NCBI GenBank assembly: GCA_965225915.1
Contig: OZ245326.1
Span: forward strand, 1,674,001 to 1,738,000
Reading direction: 5' to 3'
Source: JAAXHH01 sp965225915
Lineage (GTDB): Bacteria > JAAXHH01
DNA: 64,000 nucleotides
The position numbers and the translations under genes are program-made. Shown here in pieces: positions 1 to 12,655 of this stretch. The number at the start of each line of letters is the position of its first letter. Position 1 is the first letter of the stretch. Under the pieces are notes generated by a model, which worked only from the letters and a program-made list of their open reading frames with translations, did not search any database and was not told where the DNA came from.

Positions 1-193
1 CGAAAACGAGGCACAGGACCATGCAGACCCTGAGACCCGTAGAGTTTGTTCCACGGATACGATAGAGCGCGTAACCTCCCCCGATCACCGCCACGGAACA
101 CAGCGCGAAAAGGACCGGGGAAACGGCGACGCGGTGACCCAGCAGGATACCGATTGCATAGCACACCGCAATGAACAGGGCCGGTCGTCGCAT
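1..193 (-). CDS. ComEC/Rec2-like membrane protein, N-terminal fragment (cut by window edge)
   Basis: The minus-strand reading from an ATG at 191-193 gives about 64 residues and runs off the window. It starts RRPALFIAVCYAIGILLGH, followed by a second hydrophobic stretch. This resembles the N-terminal transmembrane segment (DUF4131 region) of ComEC/Rec2 DNA-uptake channel proteins, which move single-stranded DNA across the inner membrane. Only the first two membrane segments are visible, so the competence and nuclease-like domains cannot be checked. It lies 45 bp downstream of an ABC ATPase gene on the same strand. The family call is moderate; another polytopic membrane protein is possible. Confidence 0.5.
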   Translation of the reverse strand, partial: MRRPALFIAVCYAIGILLGHRVAVSPVLFALCSVAVIGGGYALYRIRGTNSTGLRVCMVLCLVF

Positions 194-238
194 GGATTCG
201 CTATTAACCGCGTTCGGTGATGGTCCGTTCGCCAGTTC

Positions 239-940
239 CTATATCCAACGGTCTTCCTCGATCAGCCCGTCGTGAAGCTGTATGATCCGTCTGCAGTGCG
301 CGGCGACGTGCTCTTCATGGGTAACCAGCACGATGGTATGCCCGTCCCCGTTCAGGCGATCGAATATCGCCATGATCTCCTCCCCGGTTCCGCTGTCCAG
401 GTTCCCCGTGGGCTCGTCCGCCAGGATGATTGACGGTTCGTTGACCAGCGCGCGGGCAATGGCTACGCGCTGGCGTTGACCGCCGGACATCTCATTCGGC
501 CGGTGGCGGGACCGGTCTCCAACACCCACCGCTTCCAGGGCCTCCATCGAATGTCTTAAACGTTCCTTGCGGTCCATTCCACGGTACAGGAGGGGCAATT
601 CCACGTTGCGCAGGGCGTCTAATCTGGGAAGCAGGTTGAACGCTTGAAACACGAATCCGATCTTCCGATTTCGGATAAAGGCCAGTTCGTCGTCCGAAAG
701 TTCTCCAACCGGTGTGCCGTCGAGTTCATAGCTACCGTTCGTCGGAGCGTCCAGGCAGCCCAGGATGTTCATCAAGGTGGACTTCCCGGAACCGGACTGT
801 CCCATGACGGCCACGTATTCGCTACGGTTTATGGTGGCTGATACGCCCCGCAGCGCAGGAATACGTTCCTTACCCATCAGGAAGGACTTTTCGAGGCTTC
901 GAATGGAGATCAGGGATGGGGTTTTGTTGGAAAGGCGCAC
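239..940 (-). CDS. ABC transporter ATP-binding protein, LolD/MacB/FtsE type
   Basis: This 233-residue ATPase starts at a GTG. It has Walker A GQSGSGKST at 47-55, Q-loop Gln99, an ABC signature reading MSGGQRQR at 151-158 (Met replaces the usual Leu), Walker B IILADEP at about 171-177 and an H-loop His in LVTHEEH. The LDAPTNGSYELDG and RNRKIGFVFQAFNLLP segments are typical of the MacB/LolD/lipoprotein-release family. Such ATPases drive extrusion of lipoproteins or substrates through a separate FtsX-like permease. No permease is seen here; the next gene downstream is ComEC-like. The general class is secure, the substrate is not. Confidence 0.9.
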   Translation of the reverse strand: MRLSNKTPSLISIRSLEKSFLMGKERIPALRGVSATINRSEYVAVMGQSGSGKSTLMNILGCLDAPTNGSYELDGTPVGELSDDELAFIRNRKIGFVFQAFNLLPRLDALRNVELPLLYRGMDRKERLRHSMEALEAVGVGDRSRHRPNEMSGGQRQRVAIARALVNEPSIILADEPTGNLDSGTGEEIMAIFDRLNGDGHTIVLVTHEEHVAAHCRRIIQLHDGLIEEDRWI

Positions 941-1033
941 GCCGCCTGCCTAATACCGGAAGTGTGATTCGGATCAGTACAGGTATAGTCGCGTTTTGGA
1001 GGGAAATCTCGTGTGCCAATAAATGAATATGCA

Positions 1034-2257
1034 TCAATCGTGTTCAGCGTTTTTCAGCACTTCGATATCGGTATTGCCACTCTCCGTAACGATAATGATA
1101 TCGGAATTTGCATATTCGTAAGTTGTTCCTAACTACATCCTATATCCATTGCTCGAACACACTTTGAGAGGCATCAACTCCTTTACCTCTCCATACTTCA
1201 GTACGCCGCAACGCGTATGCATAACCAGGCTGGTAGTTTTCGCCGTTCTTTCGTCTAACACAAGATTTATCTCACCGGAAACAGTACGGAGGTTGCATCT
1301 GCCGCCTTGATTGCGGTTAGTTTGATAAAACCGGGTTCGGCCATAACGGTTGTAAATGGATATATCTCCCTCTAAGTCTCGCGCATCCAACACAATTCGT
1401 CCGAAGTCAATATCCACACCGCCACTGATGGACTCGATCTTTCCTTCTCATTGATCGGGGCGTCGTAACATGTCGTAGTCCAGGCTACTTCCCCCACAGC
1501 CGTACATACGCAAATATACCAATCCACCTACCCGGCGTATTTCCGAAAACATGCTGTTGAAAAGGTAAACATCCCTCGCGATTCCCTGTATCTGGCAGGA
1601 AAAGCAGGAATACGTTATAAGTGAACCTTTCAAACCATCTGCAGTAACCTTATCGGATCTGAATATCGAGATGTTCAACCCGGCGGGAACCGAAATAGAC
1701 ATATGGCAATACGTGGCTGGGCCGTATAGCTTTGTTTTATCGGTACGAATTGCACTGAAAACGGCCTCGACATTTCCTGACATGGCCGTCCTCGGTAATT
1801 CTATAGGTCGTACATCCGAAGCGTGTACGGTGATTCGCATCGATTTTCCCAGGCTGTTTCTTACAGGATTGGGCAGGGGTAGAAATGCATTGATTTCATG
1901 TTGCATATCTGGAAACATGTCGACCGTTCTAACACCGCCGACATTATCCTCCAGCACGCAGTCATTCATCAGATCACTTTTCCAATATTCGCTGATTGGC
2001 GCCGTAAAGGCGACGTTTTCAGATTCATGAGGGGAGCTAACACCAAGAAACAACGTTCCTTCATGAGGTCCCGATTCAAGATAATTGTCGACCTGGCCAT
2101 GGGATATTTCAATCCCGCTGACGTTACTTTGTGCCTCTTCATCCGTTAAACTAAGTGCAATCTTGGAACCATTAACAACACACTTGGTCTCCGTCGGCTT
2201 GTACAACATCAACCTCCGTACTGACGCCACAATACAGGACGATATTTTCCGCATCAC
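1034..2257 (-). pseudogene. Decayed DUF4097-like (putative adhesin) C-terminal region, formerly fused to the sigma factor
   Basis: One reading frame carries a repetitive beta-rich sequence with features of DUF4097, such as IESISGGVDIDFG, LEGDISIYNRYG and SDIIIVTESGNTDIEVL. It is interrupted by an in-frame TGA at 1448-1450 and an in-frame TAG at 1133-1135, and finally ends at a TGA at 1034-1036. At its upstream end it is out of frame with the sigma-factor gene: the sigma frame stops at 2172-2174, while the beta-rich frame continues from about 2170 (CVVNGSKIALSL). Removing one T in the GTGTGTTGTTAAT tract near 2170 would join them. Three lesions argue for a real pseudogene rather than one sequencing error. 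Base composition is visibly more AT-rich than in the neighbours. Confidence 0.75.
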
Positions 2258-2909
2258 CCATATGAATCGTTTCTTCGAAATCCTCTTTAACTATCCGACA
2301 GACAACATCCTGGACGTCTTCGGATATGTCGATCTGGCTCATGGCAATGGTCTCCTTTTCCTGGGGCGACAACGCGTCTTTCAATCGGATTCGAGATTGA
2401 TAAAGCCGTCCTCGCGCGGTCGATTCAGGTATGTCCAAGAAGGCGGCTATTTCATTGAGAGAAAAACCGGTGTAGTAGTATAGCGTGACCACTTCTCGGT
2501 AATGATCGTGCAGCTTCTCTACCTCATCCCAAATCTCAAGGCTTTCGATGTAATTTCGATGGTTCTGAGCCGCCATGGGGTATTCATCGTGAACTCTTTC
2601 AGATTGTGTATCGACTCGGACCAGACGACTTGCTTTCTTCCTGCGGTTCCATTCTTTGCATCGATTGACGACGATCCTGTGCAGCCAGCTACCGAAAATG
2701 GCCGGGTCCTTCAGTTGTGATAACTTGCAGTAGGCCGCAATAAAGGCATCCTGTACCGCGTCCTCGGCGTCTGTTCTGTCTCGAAGGAAACCCATGGCCA
2801 CGGCGAATGCGGCGTTCTGGTACCGTCGAACCAACGGCCCGAAAGCGTTTACGTTTCCTTCCAGGTATAGCCTAACGTTATAAGTGTCGTCAATTGTGTT
2901 TGTCGTCAT
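2172..2909 (-). CDS. ECF-type RNA polymerase sigma-70 family factor, truncated extension
   Basis: A 245-residue protein begins MTTNTIDDTYNVRLYLEGN. Sigma region 2 is recognisable (RTDAEDAVQDAFIAAY, then FGSWLHRIVVNRCKEW) at about residues 45-85. Region 4 is a clear helix-turn-helix (YYYTGFSLNEIAAFLDIPES, then ARGRLYQSRIRLKDAL) at about 140-180. Together these make a compact ECF-style sigma factor that would redirect RNA polymerase to stress or envelope promoters. No anti-sigma gene is adjacent. After region 4 comes an acidic linker and the start of a beta-rich extension that ends at a frameshift-generated TAA. The sigma core looks intact and might still function without its extension. Confidence 0.85.
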   Translation of the reverse strand: MTTNTIDDTYNVRLYLEGNVNAFGPLVRRYQNAAFAVAMGFLRDRTDAEDAVQDAFIAAYCKLSQLKDPAIFGSWLHRIVVNRCKEWNRRKKASRLVRVDTQSERVHDEYPMAAQNHRNYIESLEIWDEVEKLHDHYREVVTLYYYTGFSLNEIAAFLDIPESTARGRLYQSRIRLKDALSPQEKETIAMSQIDISEDVQDVVCRIVKEDFEETIHMGDAENIVLYCGVSTEVDVVQADGDQVCC

Positions 2910-3087
2910 AGGGTATCGAGTATAGCTGAATAAGAATAATGGTTACGTAGAGTATGACGTCTCTCAATCCCGAAAGATCAAAACATTTCATCTTTAGATT
3001 GAATACCCTTCAATCGAATTAGACGGAAACAGGATAACCGGGATGCCAAGGTTACCAACAGAGAGCCTATAGCAACCCACCGAATCA

Positions 3088-3115
3088 TTGACAACAGGCC
3101 CGAGTTTCTTATATT
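3088..3115 (+). promoter_or_regulatory. Sigma-70-like promoter for the redoxin gene
   Basis: TTGACA at 3088-3093 is separated by 16 bp from TATATT at 3110-3115, about 80 bp before the redoxin start codon. The match to the housekeeping consensus is strong (6/6 and 5/6). A second AT-rich hexamer, TATAAT at 3117-3122, overlaps the region at poor spacing. The rest of the 2910-3194 gap shows no gene. Confidence 0.5.
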
Positions 3116-3194
3116 CTATAATAGTAGTGTCCAAAATACGAATCACGGATTGAGTTTGAAATCACTGGTAGTTCATACTGTACGGGAGTAGAAC

Positions 3195-3689
3195 ATGGCG
3201 TTCTTGGAAACCGGGGTCATGGCCCCGGAAGTCACCTTGGAAGATGCGGATGGGCGGTCTCAGTCGCTGGGAGACCTGGCGAACAGTGGTTGGTTGCTGG
3301 CGGTCTTCTACAAGGTGGGCTGCGGGACCTGCAAGTTCAGCGCCCCCTATTTCGAGAAGATCCACCAGGCGTACGGCGGCAAGGCGGGGTTCCGGGTAGT
3401 AGGCGTCTCGCAGGACACACCGGAAGACACGCAGGCGTTCATGGACGAACACGGCGTGTCATTTCCCAATTTGCACGACACGACCCACTGGACTTCGGCG
3501 GATTTCGGTCTGACGAACGTGCCGACCTGGTTTCTCATCGACGAAAGCGGCGGGATACTTGATAGCAACACCGGCTTCTGCCGAGCCGACCTGAACGACC
3601 TGTCGGAGACCATCGCGGGACATCTCGGCGAGGAGGCCGTCGTCATTTCGCCGGGCGACGACGGGGCACCCGAAATGAAACCTGGATGA
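3195..3689 (+). CDS. TlpA/AhpC-TSA-family thioredoxin-fold protein (peroxiredoxin-like)
   Basis: This 164-residue protein has a thioredoxin/redoxin fold: PEVTLEDADGRSQSLGDL at the N terminus, the active-site segment FYKVGCGTCKFSAPYF with a CGTC redox pair at about residues 44-47, VVGVSQDTPEDTQAFM, and the cis-Pro segment NVPTWFLIDESGGI. It probably acts as a thiol-disulfide oxidoreductase or thiol peroxidase. There is no signal peptide, so it is probably cytoplasmic. A GGGAG ribosome site lies 6 nt before ATG 3195. It stands alone between a promoter and lipA. The CxxC favours a TlpA-like redox role over a classical single-Cys peroxiredoxin. Confidence 0.8.
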   Translation: MAFLETGVMAPEVTLEDADGRSQSLGDLANSGWLLAVFYKVGCGTCKFSAPYFEKIHQAYGGKAGFRVVGVSQDTPEDTQAFMDEHGVSFPNLHDTTHWTSADFGLTNVPTWFLIDESGGILDSNTGFCRADLNDLSETIAGHLGEEAVVISPGDDGAPEMKPG

Positions 3690-3923
3690 GGCTCCAAGCA
3701 ACCGGTCGGGCCTCGACCGTAACCCGTACATAAGATATCACCCATGGATGGCGGCCATTCCGGCTCGGAAGTACTGTTACCTGCGTCGGAGGGTCGCTTT
3801 TTGCTCCCGGAAAACCATGAAAACCGACGCGGTGGCTACATAACGGTCACGCCTTCGACGAATCCGAATCACATGCAGTTCCTGTGAAACTTGAGCATCA
3901 CCTTTGAACCCGACCAGGGAAAC

Positions 3924-4883
3924 ATGAACGATACGACCGCATCCCACATCCCCAAGCCCCCGTGGCTAAAGGTACGCCTCAAGCAGGGGCCGAATTTTCA
4001 GGAACTGAAGCGGCTGGTCCAGGACAACCGGCTCCATACCATCTGCGAAAGCGCCCAGTGCCCCAATATCTGGGAATGCTGGGAGCAGCGGACCGCCACC
4101 TTCATGATCCTGGGCGATATCTGCACGCGCAGCTGCGGATTCTGCGCGGTGAAAACCGGCCGTCCGGAAAAGGGACTGGACTGGGAGGAGCCCGAGCGCG
4201 TGGCTAGGGCCGTGGAGAAGCTGGGACTGCGGTTCGTCGTGGTCACTTCCGTCAACCGGGACGAGCGGGACGATGGCGGTGCGCCCATCTTCGCGGAAAC
4301 GATCCGGGCCATACGCCGCCGGTGCCCGGGTGTGGGCGTGGAAGTGCTCATCCCGGATTTCAAGGGCTCGGAATCCGCGCTGTCGACCGTACTCGATGCC
4401 CGTCCGGACCTGCTGAACCACAACCTGGAAACGGTGCCGGACCTGTACCGGACCGTGCGGCCCCAGGCGCGATACGACCAATCCCTCGAACTGCTCGAGC
4501 GCGCGAAGGCGCGCGGCGCGAAGACCAAGACAGGCATCATGGTCGGGCTCGGCGAAACCGAAGAAGCCGTCCTTGCCCTGATGCGCGACGTGGCCGTGGT
4601 GAACTGCGACATCTTCACAGTGGGACAGTACCTGCAGCCGACGAAGAAACATCTCCGGGTACGCAAGCACTATCACCCGGACGAATTCAACCGTTTCAAG
4701 CGTCTTGGGGAGGAAATCGGCATCCCCCACGTGGAGTCCGGTCCCCTGGTCCGCAGTTCCTACCACGCGGCCGACCAGGCGGACAACGTGAACGGTGCGC
4801 ACGACGGGATCGTCAGTGGCGCGCACCCCGTGGACGGGAACGGATTGCTGTCCATAGAACCGCTCGGAGGCCCGTCGGGATAG
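3924..4883 (+). CDS. lipA: Lipoyl synthase
   Basis: This radical-SAM enzyme inserts two sulfurs into protein-bound octanoyl groups to make lipoyl cofactors. Both iron-sulfur motifs are present: the auxiliary-cluster CESAQCPNIWEC (Cys41, 46, 52) and the radical-SAM CTRSCGFC (Cys67, 71, 74). The C-terminal RSSYHA segment, which supplies the Ser ligand of the auxiliary cluster, is also there. I chose ATG 3924, preceded by AGGGA, over an upstream TTG at 3891 that lacks a ribosome site. The tail after RSSYHA is about 35 residues of low conservation. No lipB is adjacent. Identification is very secure. Confidence 0.96.
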   Translation: MNDTTASHIPKPPWLKVRLKQGPNFQELKRLVQDNRLHTICESAQCPNIWECWEQRTATFMILGDICTRSCGFCAVKTGRPEKGLDWEEPERVARAVEKLGLRFVVVTSVNRDERDDGGAPIFAETIRAIRRRCPGVGVEVLIPDFKGSESALSTVLDARPDLLNHNLETVPDLYRTVRPQARYDQSLELLERAKARGAKTKTGIMVGLGETEEAVLALMRDVAVVNCDIFTVGQYLQPTKKHLRVRKHYHPDEFNRFKRLGEEIGIPHVESGPLVRSSYHAADQADNVNGAHDGIVSGAHPVDGNGLLSIEPLGGPSG

Positions 4884-5012
4884 GCCTTCCCGCCGCCCGT
4901 CAGCGCTAGCCCGGCGTGGACCGTGATCTGGTGCGCACTCCGGTTCACGAAGACCGGTGCATGGGGCCGGAAATGGGTATCATGACTCGACAGGAACTTT
5001 TATATAAACCTG

Positions 5013-5041
5013 TTGACTTCTGATATCGGACAGTGTATCTT
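5013..5041 (+). promoter_or_regulatory. rRNA operon promoter
   Basis: TTGACT at 5013-5018, a 17-bp spacer and TATCTT at 5036-5041 lie about 125 bp before the 16S 5' end. An AT-rich tract (TTTTATATAAA, about 4998-5008) just upstream could act as an UP element. This is the only good promoter in the lipA-16S gap. Confidence 0.65.
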
Positions 5042-5064
5042 GGCAAGGTTGCAGTAAGAAACAC

Positions 5065-5078
5065 GATCTTTGAAAACA
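5065..5078 (+). promoter_or_regulatory. boxA-like antitermination site, 16S leader
   Basis: GATCTTTGAAAACA at 5065-5078 resembles boxA (core CTTTGA/CTTTAA), which recruits NusB/S10 for rRNA antitermination. A close relative, GCTCTTTGACAA, precedes the 23S gene, which supports the call. Confidence 0.5.
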
Positions 5079-5110
5079 TGGCAGCGTGCATGTCCTATGT
5101 CGTCTGACAA

Positions 5111-5137
5111 GAGCTCTCCGGGACGATCGGAGAGTTC
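5111..5137 (+). other. Inverted repeat in the 16S leader
   Basis: GAGCTCTCCG (5111-5120) can pair with CGGAGAGTTC (5128-5137) across a 7-nt loop, with one G-U pair. It lies between boxA and the 16S gene and is probably a leader or processing hairpin. No T-run follows, so it is not a terminator. Confidence 0.45.
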
Positions 5138-5167
5138 ACAGATGTAAAGTTAAGATCGGACTTTTCT

Positions 5168-6729
<1,562 letters not shown>

Positions 6730-6798
6730 AGAGTTTTTGAAACTCGAGGTCGACTTGTCCGGCGCACGATGTGCACGCTGTCATGTCTTTGAAGTGGG

Positions 6799-6875
<77 letters not shown>

Positions 6876-6885
6876 TCTGGAGGCC

Positions 6886-6958
6886 GGGGATATAGCTCAG
6901 CTGGGAGAGCGCCGGCTTTGCAAGCCGGAGGTCACCGGTTCGATCCCGGTTATCTCCA
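6886..6958 (+). tRNA. tRNA-Ala (TGC)
   Basis: The acceptor stem GGGGATA (6886-6892) pairs with TATCTCC (6951-6957) with one G-U pair, followed by discriminator A. The anticodon loop contains TTTGCAA with TGC. CCA is not encoded (CTG follows), unlike the adjacent tRNA-Ile, so it must be added by tRNA nucleotidyltransferase. Confidence 0.95.
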
Positions 6959-6988
6959 CTGGGGCACAGCAAGCGTAAGACGGTGCCC

Positions 6989-7000
6989 GCTCTTTGACAA
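6989..7000 (+). promoter_or_regulatory. boxA-like antitermination site before 23S
   Basis: GCTCTTTGACAA lies about 60 bp before the 23S 5' end, in the usual place for the spacer boxA, and resembles the leader copy at 5065-5078. Confidence 0.5.
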
Positions 7001-7061
7001 TTACATAGGAATGACGGGAACGGCGTTGTAACATCGGAGCACTCAAGCACAGTAGCATTGT

Positions 7062-10131
<3,070 letters not shown>

Positions 10132-10183
10132 TGCTCCATGATGCATCGTCGTTCTCTCATTCCTTGTAATTGCAATACATTTC

Positions 10184-10301
10184 TTCCGGTGGCGATAGCG
10201 GAGGGGAAACACCTCTTCCCATTCCGAACAGAGTAGTTAAGCCCTCTTGCGCCGATGGTACTGCTTGGGTGACCTTGTGGGAGAGTAGGACGCTGCCGGG
10301 G
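10184..10301 (+). rRNA. rrf: 5S ribosomal RNA
   Basis: The terminal helix forms between TTCCGGTGGCG at the 5' end and CGCTGCCGGGGG at the 3' end. Internal landmarks are ACCTCTTCCCATTCCGAACA, GCGCCGATGGTACTGC and GGGAGAGTAGGACGC. The ends are approximate to a few bases. It follows the 23S gene by about 50 bp and precedes the operon terminator. Confidence 0.92.
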
Positions 10302-10310
10302 GATTCATGA

Positions 10311-10343
10311 AAGGCGCTCGAGTTATATCGGGCGCCTTTTTTA
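10311..10343 (+). terminator. Rho-independent terminator of the rrn operon
   Basis: The stem AAGGCGCTCG (10311-10320) pairs with CGGGCGCCTT (10329-10338) around an 8-nt loop, immediately followed by a T-run. It sits about 10 bp after 5S. Confidence 0.85.
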
Positions 10344-10393
10344 TTTTGCCGCTCCCGGGCAGTTGTTTAATCCGGAAGCCCGGTCCGAAATGC

Positions 10394-10422
10394 TTGACAG
10401 AAAACGGGGCTGGCCATAACAT
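10394..10422 (+). promoter_or_regulatory. Promoter candidate for the EF-G-like gene
   Basis: TTGACA (10394-10399), a 17-bp spacer and TAACAT (10417-10422) lie between the rrn terminator and the EF-G-like gene. The -35 box is perfect and the -10 box weak. It probably drives the long plus-strand gene run that follows. Confidence 0.45.
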
Positions 10423-10506
10423 ATTAAAGTTTTTCCCGTTATATTGCCCATCGAATCGAAATCGCATAGAGGTGGTCGGATACAGTCCTGAAGAGGAGGG
10501 GTGTTC

Positions 10507-12585
10507 GTGAAGGAATATCGCATCGAAATCATCAGAAACCTATGCCTTGCGGGCCATGGCGGGAGTGGTAAAACCTCCCTTGCAGAAGCCATTCTCTTTA
10601 ATTCCGGCGTCACGAAACGGCTCGGCAGCGTAGACGATGGCAATACGATATCCGACTACCGCGAAGAAGAGATTGAACACCGTATTTCCATGAACCTCAC
10701 TCCCCTTCACTGCGAGTGGAACGACCACAACCTCCACGTGATCGACACTCCGGGGTATTCCGACTTCACCAGCGAAGTGCATTGCGCGATGCGCGTTACG
10801 GACAACGTGGCCATCGTGGTCAAGGCCATCGAAGGCGTCGAAGTGGAGACGGAACACGCGTGGGAATACGCGGACCAATACGGCCTTCCCCGCATGGTGG
10901 TGGTGAATCTTCTGGACAAGGAGCACGCCGACTTCTATGACGTGCTGGGCCGGATACAGGAACGATTCGGCACGCAGGCCTTCCCCCTTCAGATTCCGAT
11001 CGGCGAAGGAGAGGGGCTATCGGGTGTCATCGACCTCGTCGCCATGGAAGCGGTGACCTATGAAGACGGCGGCAAAGGCAACCGATCCGAGATTCCCACC
11101 GACCTCGCCAACCAGGCGGAAGAATACCGTGAAAAACTGTTGGAAACGGTGGCGGAATCCAACGATGAACTTCTCGAGGTTTACTTCGAAGAAGGCGCCT
11201 TGACCGATGAGCAGCTCGTGGAAGGGCTGCGCAAGGGCGTGGAGGACGGTGCAATATTCCCCGTCCTGGCGATATCCGCAACGCGGAATATCGGAGTCAC
11301 CGGCTTGATGGACGCGGCGGTCACATACATGGTGTCACCGGAAAACCGGCCGCCGGTATCGGCGACCCGTTCGAGAGACGATGAGGAAGTCGCCCTGGAC
11401 CCGGATCCTTCCGGTCCCCTGGCCGCCCTGGTATTCAAGACAGTCTCGGAGGCCCATATCGGGGAACTTACATATTTCCGGGTATATTCCGGCGAAATCA
11501 AGCACGGCGGAGACGTGTACAACTCGACCAAGAACACGTCGGAACGATTCGGGCAGATCTACCAGACGAACGGCCACGAACGAAAAGAAATGAATGTCAT
11601 CCGCGCGGGAGAAATCGGGGCGACCGTGAAACTGAAAGACACCCACACCGGCGACGCCCTGTGTACGAGACAGAAAGCTTTTGACCTGGAATGGGTGAAG
11701 TTCTCCGAGCCGGTCGCGAACGTGGCCGTCCTGCCGAAAAGCAAAGATGACGAGGAAAAGATCAGCATGGGTCTTGCCCGGCTGCACGAGGAGGACCCCT
11801 CCTTTACCTTTCAGTACAACAGTGAAATCAGGCAGCTGATCCTGGCCGGCGCTGGGGAAATGCATCTGGACCTTATCGTCGAACGGCTCAGCCGCCGTTT
11901 CGGCGTGGAGGTGGAGATGGTGCAGCCGCGCATCCCGTACCGCGAGGCGATAAAGGGCAAGTCAGAGGCCCATGGCCGGTTCAAACGGCAGAGCGGAGGG
12001 CGTGGACAGTTCGGCGATGTCTGGCTGCGCGTCGAACCCCAGCCGAGGGGAGAGGGCTACGAATTCGACAACGGCATCGTCGGGGGCGTGGTGCCCGGCC
12101 GGTTCATTCCGGCCGTGGACAAGGGCATTCAGGAGGCCATGGTGGAAGGCGTGTTCGCCAAGTATCCCGTGGTCGACCTGAAGGCGACGCTCTACGACGG
12201 CTCCTACCATACGGTCGATTCCTCCGAAATGGCGTTTAAGGTCGCCGCGTCCATGGGGTTCAAGAAGGCCTTCATGGATGCCAGGCCCGTGCTGCTCGAA
12301 CCGATCTACGAAGTGGATGTGGTCGTTCCCGCAGATTACATGGGCGACGTCATGGGCGATCTTTCCAGCCGGCGCGGACGTATCCTGGGCATGTCGCCCA
12401 GGGGCAGCAACCAGGTGGTGCGGGCAGAAGTGCCCCTTGCCGAACTGTACAGGTATTCGACCGTGTTGCGGTCCATTACGCACGGGCGCGGCAGCCACGC
12501 ACGGAGATTCATCCGCTACGAGGAAATGCCGAAGGAAATCGAAAACAAGGTCATTGAAGAGTCCAAGGCCCTGGAAGAGGAATAA
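10507..12585 (+). CDS. Elongation factor G-like GTPase (EF-G paralogue)
   Basis: This is a 692-residue translational-GTPase-family protein with P-loop GHGGSGKTS at about 17-25, G3 DTPGYSDF at about 80, and EF-G domains II-V (for example GGGRGQFGDVWLRV-like domain IV and SHARRFIRYEEMP at the end). The GHGGSGKT P-loop, instead of AHIDAGKT, marks it as the second EF-G-like type rather than the main translocase; its exact role in that family is unsettled. The G4 motif reads NLLD where NKxD is expected, so guanine binding may be altered. GTG 10507 is preferred because GAGGAGG lies 7 nt upstream; an in-frame GTG at 10501 is too close to it. Confidence 0.85.
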   Translation: MKEYRIEIIRNLCLAGHGGSGKTSLAEAILFNSGVTKRLGSVDDGNTISDYREEEIEHRISMNLTPLHCEWNDHNLHVIDTPGYSDFTSEVHCAMRVTDNVAIVVKAIEGVEVETEHAWEYADQYGLPRMVVVNLLDKEHADFYDVLGRIQERFGTQAFPLQIPIGEGEGLSGVIDLVAMEAVTYEDGGKGNRSEIPTDLANQAEEYREKLLETVAESNDELLEVYFEEGALTDEQLVEGLRKGVEDGAIFPVLAISATRNIGVTGLMDAAVTYMVSPENRPPVSATRSRDDEEVALDPDPSGPLAALVFKTVSEAHIGELTYFRVYSGEIKHGGDVYNSTKNTSERFGQIYQTNGHERKEMNVIRAGEIGATVKLKDTHTGDALCTRQKAFDLEWVKFSEPVANVAVLPKSKDDEEKISMGLARLHEEDPSFTFQYNSEIRQLILAGAGEMHLDLIVERLSRRFGVEVEMVQPRIPYREAIKGKSEAHGRFKRQSGGRGQFGDVWLRVEPQPRGEGYEFDNGIVGGVVPGRFIPAVDKGIQEAMVEGVFAKYPVVDLKATLYDGSYHTVDSSEMAFKVAASMGFKKAFMDARPVLLEPIYEVDVVVPADYMGDVMGDLSSRRGRILGMSPRGSNQVVRAEVPLAELYRYSTVLRSITHGRGSHARRFIRYEEMPKEIENKVIEESKALEEE

Positions 12586-12655
12586 CGACCGCATAACGGC
12601 ACAGCGCGAACGAGAATGGTGAGAAGTGCACGTCGCCGGTGGGAAGCGTGGAAAC

